Source: Saccharofermentans sp. (GTDB lineage Bacteria; Bacillota_A; Clostridia; Saccharofermentanales; Saccharofermentanaceae). From it: a DNA stretch of 28,728 bases. The notes beneath the pieces are model-generated. The model was not told the DNA's origin. It saw only the letters and a list, made by a program, of their open reading frames with translations, and did no database searches. Location of the stretch: the NCBI GenBank assembly GCA_024692105.1, contig JAILMZ010000020.1:1-28728 (forward strand), given 5' to 3'. Positions within the stretch are counted from its first letter, which is position 1, and each line of letters begins with the position of its first letter. The position numbers were made by a program, and so were the translations under genes. Shown piece by piece: positions 7,552 through 16,739 of this stretch.

Positions 7552-9369
7552 TTACGGAACGTCGCTGATCTGCGCCAGTCCGTCCGGATTGAACTCCCAT
7601 GCATACTCTGCCTTCTTGGCCGTGAGGAATGCCTGATAGTTATTCATCCTGAGGAAGCTGTTGACCCTGTCGTACCACTCGGGGTTCTCGGATACGGAGA
7701 CGAAGTAGAGCACGTAGAATGTTCCGTTGTCCTCGATTATCGTCTTGTCGCCGAGCTGCCTGGTCTCATCGAAGATCCAGTCATTCAGGATATCGTTGTA
7801 CTCATACAGATACGTCATCTCGTTGTGCCTTACATTGAGCGTCCCGGCAAGGACGTAGTCATTGTAGAGGTTCTCGATCTCGTTGCATGAATCAGGGCTG
7901 TCGATGTAATCGAAGATCTCCTGTGACAGCGACTGTGAACCGGACATGTCAGGACCCAGCTCGTCGTTGTACTGCGGGTTGATGGTATAGATGAACACAT
8001 TGCGCAGCGGTGTCTGCATCCTCTCGCGTTCGACGAAAACAAGGATTATCGGGAATCCGTCTTCGTCCGGGATGATAGTCGCATCACCGGGTACTCTGGC
8101 AGGGTCAAACAGCCAGTCCCTGAATTCGGCATGCGTTATATCGCCGTAGCGCTGATCCGGGATGAGAGTCGAATCGGGCTCGCTCAATGTGTTGGCAGCG
8201 ACACCGGAGAAATAGGTTGCTGCTATGGATTCGAATGTAGAAGGATCGCCTGCCATCTTGTCGATGATCTCCTGGGCACGGATGTTGGCGGTATCGATGA
8301 ACGCCTGGTCTCTCTGCTCGTATGTGATCCTTAAGAGCTTGTAGCTGACGAGATCGTAGTCGTTGCGGGCATCGTTGTATGCCTGCTCAGCCTGCTCGTC
8401 GGTAGCGGAGAGCTCTACGAGTTTCTCGCCGTTAGCGTAGTCTTCCGTGAAGTACATTTTCGCGAGAGTGTTGATGATGCACTGCTCGTCCACCTGGTTG
8501 CCGAAGACACCCTTGATGTATGTGTCGAGGGGAACGCCGAGTTCCTTTGCGTTCTCGGACAGCCAGTTGATGTATGCGTTTGCACGGTCGAAATGAGCAT
8601 TCTCTATCGAGTAACCCTTGGAGACGGCATCGTCGTAAAGGATCTCCATCTTCTGGAGGTCGTTTGCCGCACGGTCGAGGAAGTAATCCCTGTATGTCGG
8701 GAAGTTCTCGTCATCGGGGTAGGGTGATGCGAGCATCTGCGCAGTCCCGGGTGCGAATATGTCGACGCCTTCCTGGAGGAGTTCGTAGTGATACATGAAG
8801 CTGAACTCATCGCTCGGGATGTCTTTGCCGTTGATCGTAAGAGGACTGATGAGCTGCTGGTCAAGACCTGTATCCACAAGATACGACAGTCCTGCGACGA
8901 TGAGCACGATGATGGCGCCGATTACAACGAACGCCAGGCCGGTGCTCTTGCGCTTCTTGCCTTCAGCGGGCTTTTCTTCCTCAGGTCCGAGGTTAAGAGC
9001 GACCTCGGCGATCTGATTCTTCTCGCCTGAACCGGCATGAGCGCCTTTCGCGGGGAGCTTTGTGTTGGTGTCCGCCTCGATCTCGGGTCCGGTCTTGCCG
9101 GAAAGAAGGTCGGGATCGATCTGGGAAAGCTCATCCAGAGTGCCGGAAGCCTTCCTCTCGGAAGTTACTGCTTCCTTAATGTCGGGTGCGGCATCAGGCG
9201 CGGGCTCTGAGATATAGCTCTCACTGCTCTCCGTGATGCTGACCTGTTCCGTCGTCTCCGTAGCGGCTTCGGGAGCCTGACCGGGAACCTGCTGAGCCGT
9301 GCCTTCGATGGACGAAGGATCGATCATCGGCTGTCTTATCTTTTTGTTCTTGTCATTCTTGTTTTTCAA
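7552..9369 (-). CDS. Membrane-anchored SurA/PrsA-like protein with two parvulin-like modules
   Basis: 605 residues. The first 140 are hydrophilic, rich in Glu, Ala, Ser and Pro and probably disordered in the cytoplasm. A membrane segment spans about 144-165. Next, LTINGKDIPSDEFSFMYHY (177-195) is typical of SurA/PrsA-type N-terminal domains. Two parvulin-like modules follow at about 339-448 and 455-559. Each ends in the family-like pattern W-x-F-D-x-x-R-x-x-G-D-x-T-I-I-x-D (419-435 and 531-547). Such proteins assist folding of secreted proteins outside the membrane; whether either module is an active prolyl isomerase is unclear. The start is TTG, sharing TTGA with the stop of the upstream lipid kinase. 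AAGGAGG about ten bases upstream lies inside that gene, so translation is coupled. Confidence 0.75.
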   Translation of the reverse strand: MKNKNDKNKKIRQPMIDPSSIEGTAQQVPGQAPEAATETTEQVSITESSESYISEPAPDAAPDIKEAVTSERKASGTLDELSQIDPDLLSGKTGPEIEADTNTKLPAKGAHAGSGEKNQIAEVALNLGPEEEKPAEGKKRKSTGLAFVVIGAIIVLIVAGLSYLVDTGLDQQLISPLTINGKDIPSDEFSFMYHYELLQEGVDIFAPGTAQMLASPYPDDENFPTYRDYFLDRAANDLQKMEILYDDAVSKGYSIENAHFDRANAYINWLSENAKELGVPLDTYIKGVFGNQVDEQCIINTLAKMYFTEDYANGEKLVELSATDEQAEQAYNDARNDYDLVSYKLLRITYEQRDQAFIDTANIRAQEIIDKMAGDPSTFESIAATYFSGVAANTLSEPDSTLIPDQRYGDITHAEFRDWLFDPARVPGDATIIPDEDGFPIILVFVERERMQTPLRNVFIYTINPQYNDELGPDMSGSQSLSQEIFDYIDSPDSCNEIENLYNDYVLAGTLNVRHNEMTYLYEYNDILNDWIFDETRQLGDKTIIEDNGTFYVLYFVSVSENPEWYDRVNSFLRMNNYQAFLTAKKAEYAWEFNPDGLAQISDVP

Positions 9370-10286
9370 AGCTCATCTTCCTCCTTGGGAACTACGAGAT
9401 TAACTGCGCCGTGTACGCATTCTATGTCTATGGGAAGGTCGGGGCCTTCCTCTCCGTCAAGATCAAGTGTTACGGGAGCCTTGGCATCCGCGGCTTCCAT
9501 GCGGAACTTATTCGACTGGAAATAAATAACCTTGTCGCTGTTGATGTGCTCGCCGATCATGAGCTTGCCCAGAAGCGGCATGATCTCTGCATAGTCGACT
9601 TTCCTGATGATCATCACGTCGAGCACGCCGTCCGTCACGTCTGCCTGCGACATCAGGTTGCGGAACCCGCCGACGCTCTTTGTGTTGGACACGAAAAACA
9701 TCAGCGCATCGGCAGTGATGTCTCCGTCGTCCTTCTTTATGACAAGCGGTATGGTCTCACCGATCTCCTGGAAATCCTTCATTGCGGAGAACCAGTATGC
9801 GGCAGGACCGATAGCGGTCTTGAGATCGGAAGGAACGGAATATCCGACATCCGTGAAAATTCCGCCAGCAAGCACATTGAGGAAGTAAGTGTCTCCCGCC
9901 TTTCCGCAGTCGACCTTCCTGGTGTTCATGTCGAGCAGCATCTTCGCAAACTCGCCGGGTGTCTGCGGAAGCTCATTTATCCTCGCGAAATCATTCACCG
10001 TGCCGGACGTATAGATAGCCACGGGGATATCGACCCCCGCACACATCAGACCTGTTATGACCTCGTTGACGGTTCCGTCTCCGCCGGCCGCAACAAGGCA
10101 GTCGTAATCAGCGGGATCGGTATCCATAGCGAAATTCTTCGCATCGAATCTTGCATGTGTGTAGTATATGTCTGCACGGTCTATCTCACCGCGCATGGAA
10201 AGCAGGGCCAGAACATCCTCGATGTTCGTTCTCGCCGTCTCGCGTCCCGAAGAAGGATTGAGTATTACCTTAAGACGCAGCCCCAA
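9366..10286 (-). CDS. Diacylglycerol kinase-family lipid kinase (YegS/BmrU type)
   Basis: 306 residues. MGLRLKVILNPSSGR at the start, AAGGDGTVNEV around 66-76 and SGTVNDFAR (94-102) are the nucleotide-binding and catalytic signatures of this family, which phosphorylates diacylglycerol or related lipids at the membrane. The C-terminal half holds the usual beta-rich domain. The frame is open 66 bases further upstream (a TTG at 10352). The TTG at 10286 is chosen because a perfect AGGAGG (10299-10294) sits seven bases before it and the family's beta strand begins there. Its stop overlaps the start of the parvulin-like gene (TTGA). Confidence 0.9.
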   Translation of the reverse strand: MGLRLKVILNPSSGRETARTNIEDVLALLSMRGEIDRADIYYTHARFDAKNFAMDTDPADYDCLVAAGGDGTVNEVITGLMCAGVDIPVAIYTSGTVNDFARINELPQTPGEFAKMLLDMNTRKVDCGKAGDTYFLNVLAGGIFTDVGYSVPSDLKTAIGPAAYWFSAMKDFQEIGETIPLVIKKDDGDITADALMFFVSNTKSVGGFRNLMSQADVTDGVLDVMIIRKVDYAEIMPLLGKLMIGEHINSDKVIYFQSNKFRMEAADAKAPVTLDLDGEEGPDLPIDIECVHGAVNLVVPKEEDEL

Positions 10287-10361
10287 ACGTATACCTCCTG
10301 ACACAATTTTGCATATTGACACTTTAACATAATCATCTTCTGAATCATTCAAAGTATGCTA

Positions 10362-10391
10362 TTATTAACTAGTTTGTAATCTAAATATAAT
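10362..10391 (+). promoter_or_regulatory. Candidate promoter of the YfhO-type operon
   Basis: A perfect TATAAT (10386-10391) lies 25 bases before the first YfhO-type gene. The -35 (TTATTA, 18-base spacer) is weak. The region between the divergent lipid kinase and YfhO genes shows no other clear site. Confidence 0.4.
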
Positions 10392-10415
10392 CAAGAAAGA
10401 GCGTACTTCAAGCCA

Positions 10416-13256
10416 ATGGGAGATGCTACACCTAAGTTAAAGAAAAGAACGGCAATTTCAGACTCTTGGCCGCAGTATCTGCTTGCATTCCTTTTCCCGA
10501 TGCTGACGGTCTTTTCCGCACTTGCGATAACCGAGTGTTATCCGTTCGGCACGCATACGATGCTGACGGTCGACTGCTACCATCAGTATGCACCGTTCCT
10601 TGTTGCGTTCAGGGATAAGATCCTTTCCGGAGATTCGCTCTTCTACAGCTGGAATGACGGCCTCGGCCAGGAATACTATGCCGCTTATGCGAATTACACG
10701 GCCAGCCCGCTCAACATACTGGCGATATTTGCGACGGCCAAGACCATCCCGGTATTCATAGGCATACTCACATGCATCAGGGCAGGCCTGGCATCCGTTT
10801 TCATGACGATGTTCCTGTCCGCAAACGACAACAAGAGGATCGACAACGTAACTGTTGTTTTCGCTTCGGCGTATGCCCTGTGCGGATGGTACATCTCGTA
10901 TTTCTGGAACATCATGTGGTGTGATGCCGTTGTGCTCCTGCCCCTCGTAATGCTGGGCCTTAGAAGGCTCCTTCTGGACAGGAGGATCGATCTGTATGCA
11001 ATCTCGCTTGCAGTCCTCATCTACAGCAACTATTACGCAGGCTATTTTGTCTGCCTGTTCCTGGTCATGTTCGCACCCGTTTACTACCTGGCGCTGTACC
11101 AGCCCTCGAAAGACAAGAGTGCACCTCACAGGCTCTGCCCGAAAACTTTCGCCGTATCTGCGGGACTTTTTGCAGGCGCCAGCCTTGTTGCAGCCGGAGC
11201 TACCGCGCTTCTTACGCTTCCCACGTATTTCATCCTGCAGAACTGTTCTGCCACAGGCGACCAGCTTACCGTGGATCTCAACCTGCAGACCAACCTTTTT
11301 GATTTCCTCGGAAGACTTATGGTCGCTGCCAACCCGAATATCAGAGACGGCATGGCAAACGTATACTGCGGCCTGATCATAGTTCTGCTGCTCCCGCTCT
11401 TCTTCATGCTTCCGAAGAATTCGGGAATCACATTACGACATAAGATCGGATTCGGCGCGATCATGATAGTCATGTATCTGAGCTTTACCAACAGGATGCT
11501 CAACTTCATCTGGCACGGAATGCATTTCCCGAACCAGATCCCTTACAGAGAGTCTTTCCTCATGAGCTTCCTGCTGGTCTTCGTGGCCTTCCTGACAATC
11601 AGGAGGATAAGGCTGATCACGCCTTCAGCGGTCATGGGTTCCGTAGCCGGATGTGCGGCATTCCTGATCCTCTATGAGAAGTTCGGTACCGGCAAGGAAG
11701 GCTATATCCAGATGGGACTTACGCTTCTGTTCCTGTTCATTCAGGGCGCGGTCCTTAAGGTGATAAGCGACAAGAACTGCAAAAAGAGTTCTTTCTTCTG
11801 TGAGACTCTCGTTACGGTGACGATGCTCATCGAGATCTTTACGTCAGCAACGGTCTCGATCTCTACGGTTGCCGATAATGAGGGCTTTGCAGGATACAGT
11901 TTCTACGGCAAGAACCAGCAGCAGATAATGGAATATGCATTGTCCGTCGAAGGCACCGAAGGCCACAACACATTCGAGAGGACAGAGCTCTTCCCGAATA
12001 ACATCTGTGATATCCAGTCCCTATATAACGTAAAGGGAATGTCGATCTTCTCTTCCACGGCAAGGGAGAATTTTGTCAGGTACATGAGGAATTTCGGATT
12101 CCACAGCAATAACATCAACGGATTAAGGAACGCGGGTATCACAAGGGTAACCGCGACTCTCCTGGGTGTCAGGAATCTCGTCACGATAGAGAATACCCAG
12201 ACCGTCCCGTCCGTCTTTGACAAGGAAACATCCGTCAGCGATGAAGTCACGGTATACGGCAATCCCGATGCCCTGAGCGTGGGTTACATGGTGTCTGAGG
12301 ACATACTCAATTACTATCCTGATTACGATCTTGAGAGCGATGCTTTCCTCAAGACAAATCTGTGGGTCAAGTCGATGGGCTGCGAAGGTTCGGTATACAC
12401 GCCTCTGATCATGACAGCCGAAGAGACTGAGAACATGAACATTCCCCAGAACAACGGCAACTCACTTGTTTATGATATCGTTAAGTCCGATACCAAGAGC
12501 GTGTTCACCGTAACGGTGGACGGCGCGGAGGAAGGCGCTGATGTATACGTCTATACCAATGCCAGCAAAGGCGGCACCGCAGTCGTCACATGTGAAGGCC
12601 AGGTAAAGACTTTCGAGATCAGGGCATACCAGACGATAACGCTCGGTACTTACACCGGAAGTCCGATAACCCTTCAGGTCACGTTCCCTGTATCACCGAT
12701 GGGCCAGCTCAAAGTCTATGCTTATCAGCTTAACTACAATGCGTATGAGAACATGGTGGCAACGCTGGCAGACGAACAGCTCAATGTCACTTCCTATGAC
12801 TCCACGCACCTTAACGGAACCATAGACGTAAAAGAAGACGGCCTCATGCTCCTCACCATTCCGTACTCAGAAGGCTGGAGTGCCGAAGTTGACGGAAGCG
12901 AGGCAGAGATAATCGCTATAAACGATGCTCTTATGGGCATAAGGCTCAGCAAGGGCTCGCACGAGATAAAGCTTACTTACAGCCCCTATATGTTCAAGGA
13001 AGGACTGGCAATATCCTGTGCCTGTATCCTTGTGATAGCACTGGCTTCAGTGATACCTGCAGTCGCAGACAAACGCAGGGCAAAGACCGTTTCTCCGGTA
13101 CCTGAGCAGATCCTTGAGGAGATACCTTTCGATATCCCTGAGGAAAAAGCAGAAGAGACAGTGGCGGAAGAGACAGCATCCGAATCCGAACTTTCTTTGC
13201 CTGAACAGGCGGCGGAAGACAGCCCGGCAGATGACGCCGGAGATGAGCCCGGATGA
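10416..13256 (+). CDS. YfhO-family polytopic membrane protein (first copy)
   Basis: 946 residues. An N-terminal half with many membrane segments carries YfhO-type signatures: ECYPFGTHTMLTVDCYHQY near residue 40 and SWNDGLGQEYYA near 85. A long extracellular beta-rich part follows (about 480-860), then a last membrane segment (about 870-895) and a very acidic cytoplasmic tail. YfhO proteins are GT-C-like membrane proteins; in Gram-positive bacteria members are linked to glycosylation of lipoteichoic acid or other surface polymers, using polyprenyl-linked sugars. Function here is inferred from the family. No good Shine-Dalgarno precedes the ATG. The stop overlaps the ATG of the second copy by four bases (ATGA). 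Confidence 0.9.
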   Translation: MGDATPKLKKRTAISDSWPQYLLAFLFPMLTVFSALAITECYPFGTHTMLTVDCYHQYAPFLVAFRDKILSGDSLFYSWNDGLGQEYYAAYANYTASPLNILAIFATAKTIPVFIGILTCIRAGLASVFMTMFLSANDNKRIDNVTVVFASAYALCGWYISYFWNIMWCDAVVLLPLVMLGLRRLLLDRRIDLYAISLAVLIYSNYYAGYFVCLFLVMFAPVYYLALYQPSKDKSAPHRLCPKTFAVSAGLFAGASLVAAGATALLTLPTYFILQNCSATGDQLTVDLNLQTNLFDFLGRLMVAANPNIRDGMANVYCGLIIVLLLPLFFMLPKNSGITLRHKIGFGAIMIVMYLSFTNRMLNFIWHGMHFPNQIPYRESFLMSFLLVFVAFLTIRRIRLITPSAVMGSVAGCAAFLILYEKFGTGKEGYIQMGLTLLFLFIQGAVLKVISDKNCKKSSFFCETLVTVTMLIEIFTSATVSISTVADNEGFAGYSFYGKNQQQIMEYALSVEGTEGHNTFERTELFPNNICDIQSLYNVKGMSIFSSTARENFVRYMRNFGFHSNNINGLRNAGITRVTATLLGVRNLVTIENTQTVPSVFDKETSVSDEVTVYGNPDALSVGYMVSEDILNYYPDYDLESDAFLKTNLWVKSMGCEGSVYTPLIMTAEETENMNIPQNNGNSLVYDIVKSDTKSVFTVTVDGAEEGADVYVYTNASKGGTAVVTCEGQVKTFEIRAYQTITLGTYTGSPITLQVTFPVSPMGQLKVYAYQLNYNAYENMVATLADEQLNVTSYDSTHLNGTIDVKEDGLMLLTIPYSEGWSAEVDGSEAEIIAINDALMGIRLSKGSHEIKLTYSPYMFKEGLAISCACILVIALASVIPAVADKRRAKTVSPVPEQILEEIPFDIPEEKAEETVAEETASESELSLPEQAAEDSPADDAGDEPG

Positions 13257-15583
13257 ACCGTTCTGTTCAAAAGGACAGGATAAGAGACGGTGCGGTGATC
13301 ACTTTTCTTGCCGCGGTGCTCATTGCCGTCCTTGCATTCCAGGTGTGCCTCAACACCAAGCCGGGACAATTCCTTCCCAAAGAACTGACACAAAGAGAAA
13401 ATGTGACGGGCGCATATATCATCCAGGGAATAGAGGACGCCTCAGCCCAAGCTTTTGAGATAAGGGATTCTCTTTCCGGCAACGGGAAGATGACCGCGGG
13501 GGAATGCTGGACCGCCTTTGCAAATGACAATTTTGATCCGTTTTTCCTTTTGGCGGTGATGATCCCCGGTGCGGGAAGGTTCCTGCTTGAACTCGGTCTT
13601 TACCTGAAGTTCGGTCTGGCTGCCGCTTTTATGTATTACTTCTGCTGCAGGCATGTGGAACTGGACAGGAAGATGTCCGTTATACTGGGACTTGCATACG
13701 CGTTTTCCTCACAGGTAATACTCCTTGCCCAATTCTCAGCCGTTATGAACATGGTGGTCATGCTGCCTGTTGTCCTGTCTTCTTATGACTCGTTCCTGAG
13801 GAATAGAACAGGCAGGAGTTTTGCGGCATCATCTCTTGCGGCAGCTCTGTTCATGGCATCAGGAACATGTGCGGACATCGTGGGGATCCCGTTCCTTGTG
13901 CTTTCGTCGCTGGTCATGTGCATAGCGCTTTACGACGGCGCGCGTACGATCCTGACATCATGGACAAGGCTCCTTGTAACGGATCTGCTCGGCTTCCTTC
14001 TTGCCGGGTTTGTTCTGTTCCCGAGGTTCATGTCCCTTGAGACGTCTTTCGACCCGGAGACCGCTTTCGAGAAGGCGTCGGTTGATTATACGGTCTTTGA
14101 CATACTGACCGGCAACAGGCTGTTGCAGTCGGGTGGGATCACGAATGAGAACGCTCCTCTTTGTTATATGGGCATACTTACCGTTACTGCTCTGGTGCTC
14201 TTTGCGGCAAACAGGAAGATCCCGTTCAAGCTTAAGATTGCTGTCTTTGCCGTGACGGCTCTTACATTCATATCCTGCGGATACAGCTTTGTCCGCGAGA
14301 TGTTCACGCTTTATGAGGTTACGCCGGTCATAACGGAATGCAGGATAATCTGTCTTTCCGCACTTCTTATCTTCATCGCGGCGCTGTCCATCAAGAACGC
14401 ATCGGGACTGAAAAACGGTGTCTATTATGCTTCGTGTGCGATCCCGTGTGCTTTTATCATGCTGGCAAACATCAAATCTTTTGACGGCAAGTCTTCGGGA
14501 ATGTCTTTGTTGATTACGATCATTGCTTATATTGTCTGCGCATGCACGGTCAAATATCAGGCAGATGGCGGCTCAGGACACAGGCTCAAAGTGTTCACGG
14601 TGCTCGCTTCGTTTGCGATCCTTTGCAATACGGCATTTCTCATAGCAAACAACTCGATAAAGGCAACAGCCGTCTACGACCCTTACGGGTCCCGCGAGCA
14701 GGCAGACGGGAACTCTCTTTCGTGCGAGGAAGGCTTTACGCTGTCCGTCTTCACCGACAGTGACAGTGTCCGGTATCTTGTTGCTTCATCCGATCTGTCA
14801 CAGAACGGTGGGAACATGGAATTCGTGCAGGCAGTGAACAGCGCTTCCGGATCGTGCCTTATCGGGAATGTATTCGAAGCCGAAGACTCTTCCATGTTCG
14901 ATGCGCGAAATCTCACTGCAGACGGCATGAACAGGTACACCATAGGAACAGGTTACTGCGAGACTTCGTTCTCCGTGGGAAGCCTTAACGCAAACGAGTG
15001 CTATATCTACTGCGGCTTTGACTGCCCGGCTTCCGTCGGATACAGACTGGACGGAATGGAGACAAAGACAGAATTCGGAGGTCCTTTCCTGTGCCCGGTC
15101 GGCGGGGGAGACAGCATCGGAAGCGTCAAGGTTACTTTCAATTCATCTGAAGAAATGACAGACGTGATCACTTTCCTGAGACTTGACCGGGAGGCTCTTT
15201 CCGCTTTGAATGATGTGACTCGCACTGCCTACAGTCTTAAATTCTCCTTTGAGTATGCCGACATACCGGGAGACCAGGGCGGGATCAAGTCCGTAGTGTT
15301 CTCCATACCTTATTCAGACGACTATACCGTGAAGTTCAACGGTAATGAAGCGAAGACTTTCGAGTACGGCGGAAGGCTTGCTGCCGTTTTCTCCAGCAGT
15401 GAGAATGTTCCCCGTTATGATGTTGTTATCGGCAAAAAAGTACCGGGCCTCGGCGGCGGGATAGCCGTATCGGTCGTGATAGGAGTATTTCTTGTCGCAT
15501 TGACCGTGAGAGGCGGTTATAATAAGAAAGCGTCTTCGGACGGCGGGAAGGCAGGAACTGATGCTCAGCAAGAAGATAACTGA
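13253..15583 (+). CDS. YfhO-like polytopic membrane protein (second copy)
   Basis: 776 residues, a divergent tandem relative of the gene before it. It has an N-terminal membrane segment (about 14-32), many further segments up to about 470, an extracellular domain (about 480-740) and one final segment near 745-763 followed by a charged tail. The early loop has lost most of the YfhO signature seen in the first copy, but the order of membrane and extracellular parts is the same. It starts inside the stop of the first copy (ATGA) and its end overlaps the exonuclease start by 23 bases, so the three genes form one operon. Possibly the two copies act together on one surface-polymer substrate. Confidence 0.78.
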   Translation: MNRSVQKDRIRDGAVITFLAAVLIAVLAFQVCLNTKPGQFLPKELTQRENVTGAYIIQGIEDASAQAFEIRDSLSGNGKMTAGECWTAFANDNFDPFFLLAVMIPGAGRFLLELGLYLKFGLAAAFMYYFCCRHVELDRKMSVILGLAYAFSSQVILLAQFSAVMNMVVMLPVVLSSYDSFLRNRTGRSFAASSLAAALFMASGTCADIVGIPFLVLSSLVMCIALYDGARTILTSWTRLLVTDLLGFLLAGFVLFPRFMSLETSFDPETAFEKASVDYTVFDILTGNRLLQSGGITNENAPLCYMGILTVTALVLFAANRKIPFKLKIAVFAVTALTFISCGYSFVREMFTLYEVTPVITECRIICLSALLIFIAALSIKNASGLKNGVYYASCAIPCAFIMLANIKSFDGKSSGMSLLITIIAYIVCACTVKYQADGGSGHRLKVFTVLASFAILCNTAFLIANNSIKATAVYDPYGSREQADGNSLSCEEGFTLSVFTDSDSVRYLVASSDLSQNGGNMEFVQAVNSASGSCLIGNVFEAEDSSMFDARNLTADGMNRYTIGTGYCETSFSVGSLNANECYIYCGFDCPASVGYRLDGMETKTEFGGPFLCPVGGGDSIGSVKVTFNSSEEMTDVITFLRLDREALSALNDVTRTAYSLKFSFEYADIPGDQGGIKSVVFSIPYSDDYTVKFNGNEAKTFEYGGRLAAVFSSSENVPRYDVVIGKKVPGLGGGIAVSVVIGVFLVALTVRGGYNKKASSDGGKAGTDAQQEDN

Positions 15584-16553
15584 CGGATGTGAATTTGTCG
15601 TATTTGATATGGAGTGGAACCAGCCGTTCCCCGGCAAGACATATCCTTTTGATGTCTCGACACTGACAGGTGAGATAATCGAGATCGGTGCGGTCAAGTA
15701 TATCTATGACAACGGACAGCTCCTCCAGCGTGATGTGTTCTCGCAGGATGTGCGTCCCACACAGTATAAGAAACTTCATTATCACGTTAAGAAAGTAACC
15801 CAGAAGAAGAACAGCGATCTTATGAACGGAAGGCCGTTCGAAGAAGTCAGCCGTGAATTCCTGGATTTCTGCGGTCCCGATGCCATCCTGGTCGGTTGGG
15901 GCAATTCGGATCCCGCGATGCTCAAGATGAACCTCAAGTTCTTCGGTCTTGATGACAAGCTCGGCATCCCTTTCCTTGACATACAGCCTCTGTTCTCGTC
16001 GTTCAGCGGTCAGAGAGGAAAGCAGAGGAGCGTCGAAGCAGCGGTAGATTATTATAATATCGAGAAGAACGACATATTCCACAGCGCCACGGCTGATGCG
16101 CACTATACCGGAAGGATCTTCGAAGAGATATTCCGTCATAACCAGTGCACGGAAGTCATATCGGCCATATCGAGTTCTTCGGTGGATCCCGATATCAGGA
16201 GCGAATTCGGTTTTGTGGGACAGGCATCTGACAGCAGTGATGCCGCACTTGCGGGCGCAGAGGGCTTTATTACAACCTGTCCCGTCTGCGGCAAGAAGCT
16301 CACGGCAAAGATCGAGCCTTTCAGGATCCGCAAGTCACAGTACGCATTGATGTACTGCAGCGAGCACGGCGAGATGTTCTCCCGCACCCGCTCGAAAAGA
16401 ACCAAAAACGGAAAATATTACGCTTCATCTGTACTCCGTTTTGCCACACAGACGGATTATTACCTCGTGGCATCGAAGAAGGAAGAGTTCGATAAATTCG
16501 GCCGTGAGGGCAAACCTGCCGCTGAAAAGAAGCCGGAAGAAGCCGACAACTGA
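15561..16553 (+). CDS. DEDDh 3'-5' exonuclease with C-terminal zinc-binding segment
   Basis: 330 residues. The exonuclease fold spans about 10-190, with Asp16 and Glu18 in FDMEWN, Asp117 in GWGNSDPAML, and His174 and Asp179 in HSATADAHYTGR: the full DEDDh set. It is closest in style to ERI-1/KapD-type RNA or DNA exonucleases. A second part (about 235-300) has CPVC (240-243) and CSEH (266-269), a likely zinc site, followed by a basic segment that could bind nucleic acid. It overlaps the end of the second YfhO-like gene by 23 bases, with AAGGCAGGAAC as ribosome binding site. Why a nuclease is coupled to membrane glycosylation-type genes is unclear. Confidence 0.88.
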   Translation: MLSKKITDGCEFVVFDMEWNQPFPGKTYPFDVSTLTGEIIEIGAVKYIYDNGQLLQRDVFSQDVRPTQYKKLHYHVKKVTQKKNSDLMNGRPFEEVSREFLDFCGPDAILVGWGNSDPAMLKMNLKFFGLDDKLGIPFLDIQPLFSSFSGQRGKQRSVEAAVDYYNIEKNDIFHSATADAHYTGRIFEEIFRHNQCTEVISAISSSSVDPDIRSEFGFVGQASDSSDAALAGAEGFITTCPVCGKKLTAKIEPFRIRKSQYALMYCSEHGEMFSRTRSKRTKNGKYYASSVLRFATQTDYYLVASKKEEFDKFGREGKPAAEKKPEEADN

Positions 16554-16692
16554 GCGAGTTGTGAACGATTTGTTAACAAACTATGTAAAAAAAGTTAGCA
16601 AATTTGGAATTTTCTGTTGAATTTTTAAATTCCATGTCTTAAAATAGGCTTAACCAAGTGTGTCGGAATGTGCAAATTCGGATACAAGGGCA

Positions 16693-16698
16693 TATAAT
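16693..16698 (+). promoter_or_regulatory. -10 element ahead of the PilX-like gene
   Basis: A perfect TATAAT lies 41 bases before the ATG at 16740 in an A+T-rich gap of 186 bases that holds no gene. No convincing -35 is found at 16-18 bases; TGTGCA at 16669 is the nearest candidate. Confidence 0.45.
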
Positions 16699-16739
16699 AT
16701 TAGTTAACAAGAGTTAATCATAAAAGGAAGGTGCTTCTT

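Noticed and set aside
16569..16580. Palindrome TTTGTTAACAAA after the exonuclease gene
   Set aside because: It lacks the central spacer of a Rex site and the T tract of a terminator; probably chance in A+T-rich sequence.
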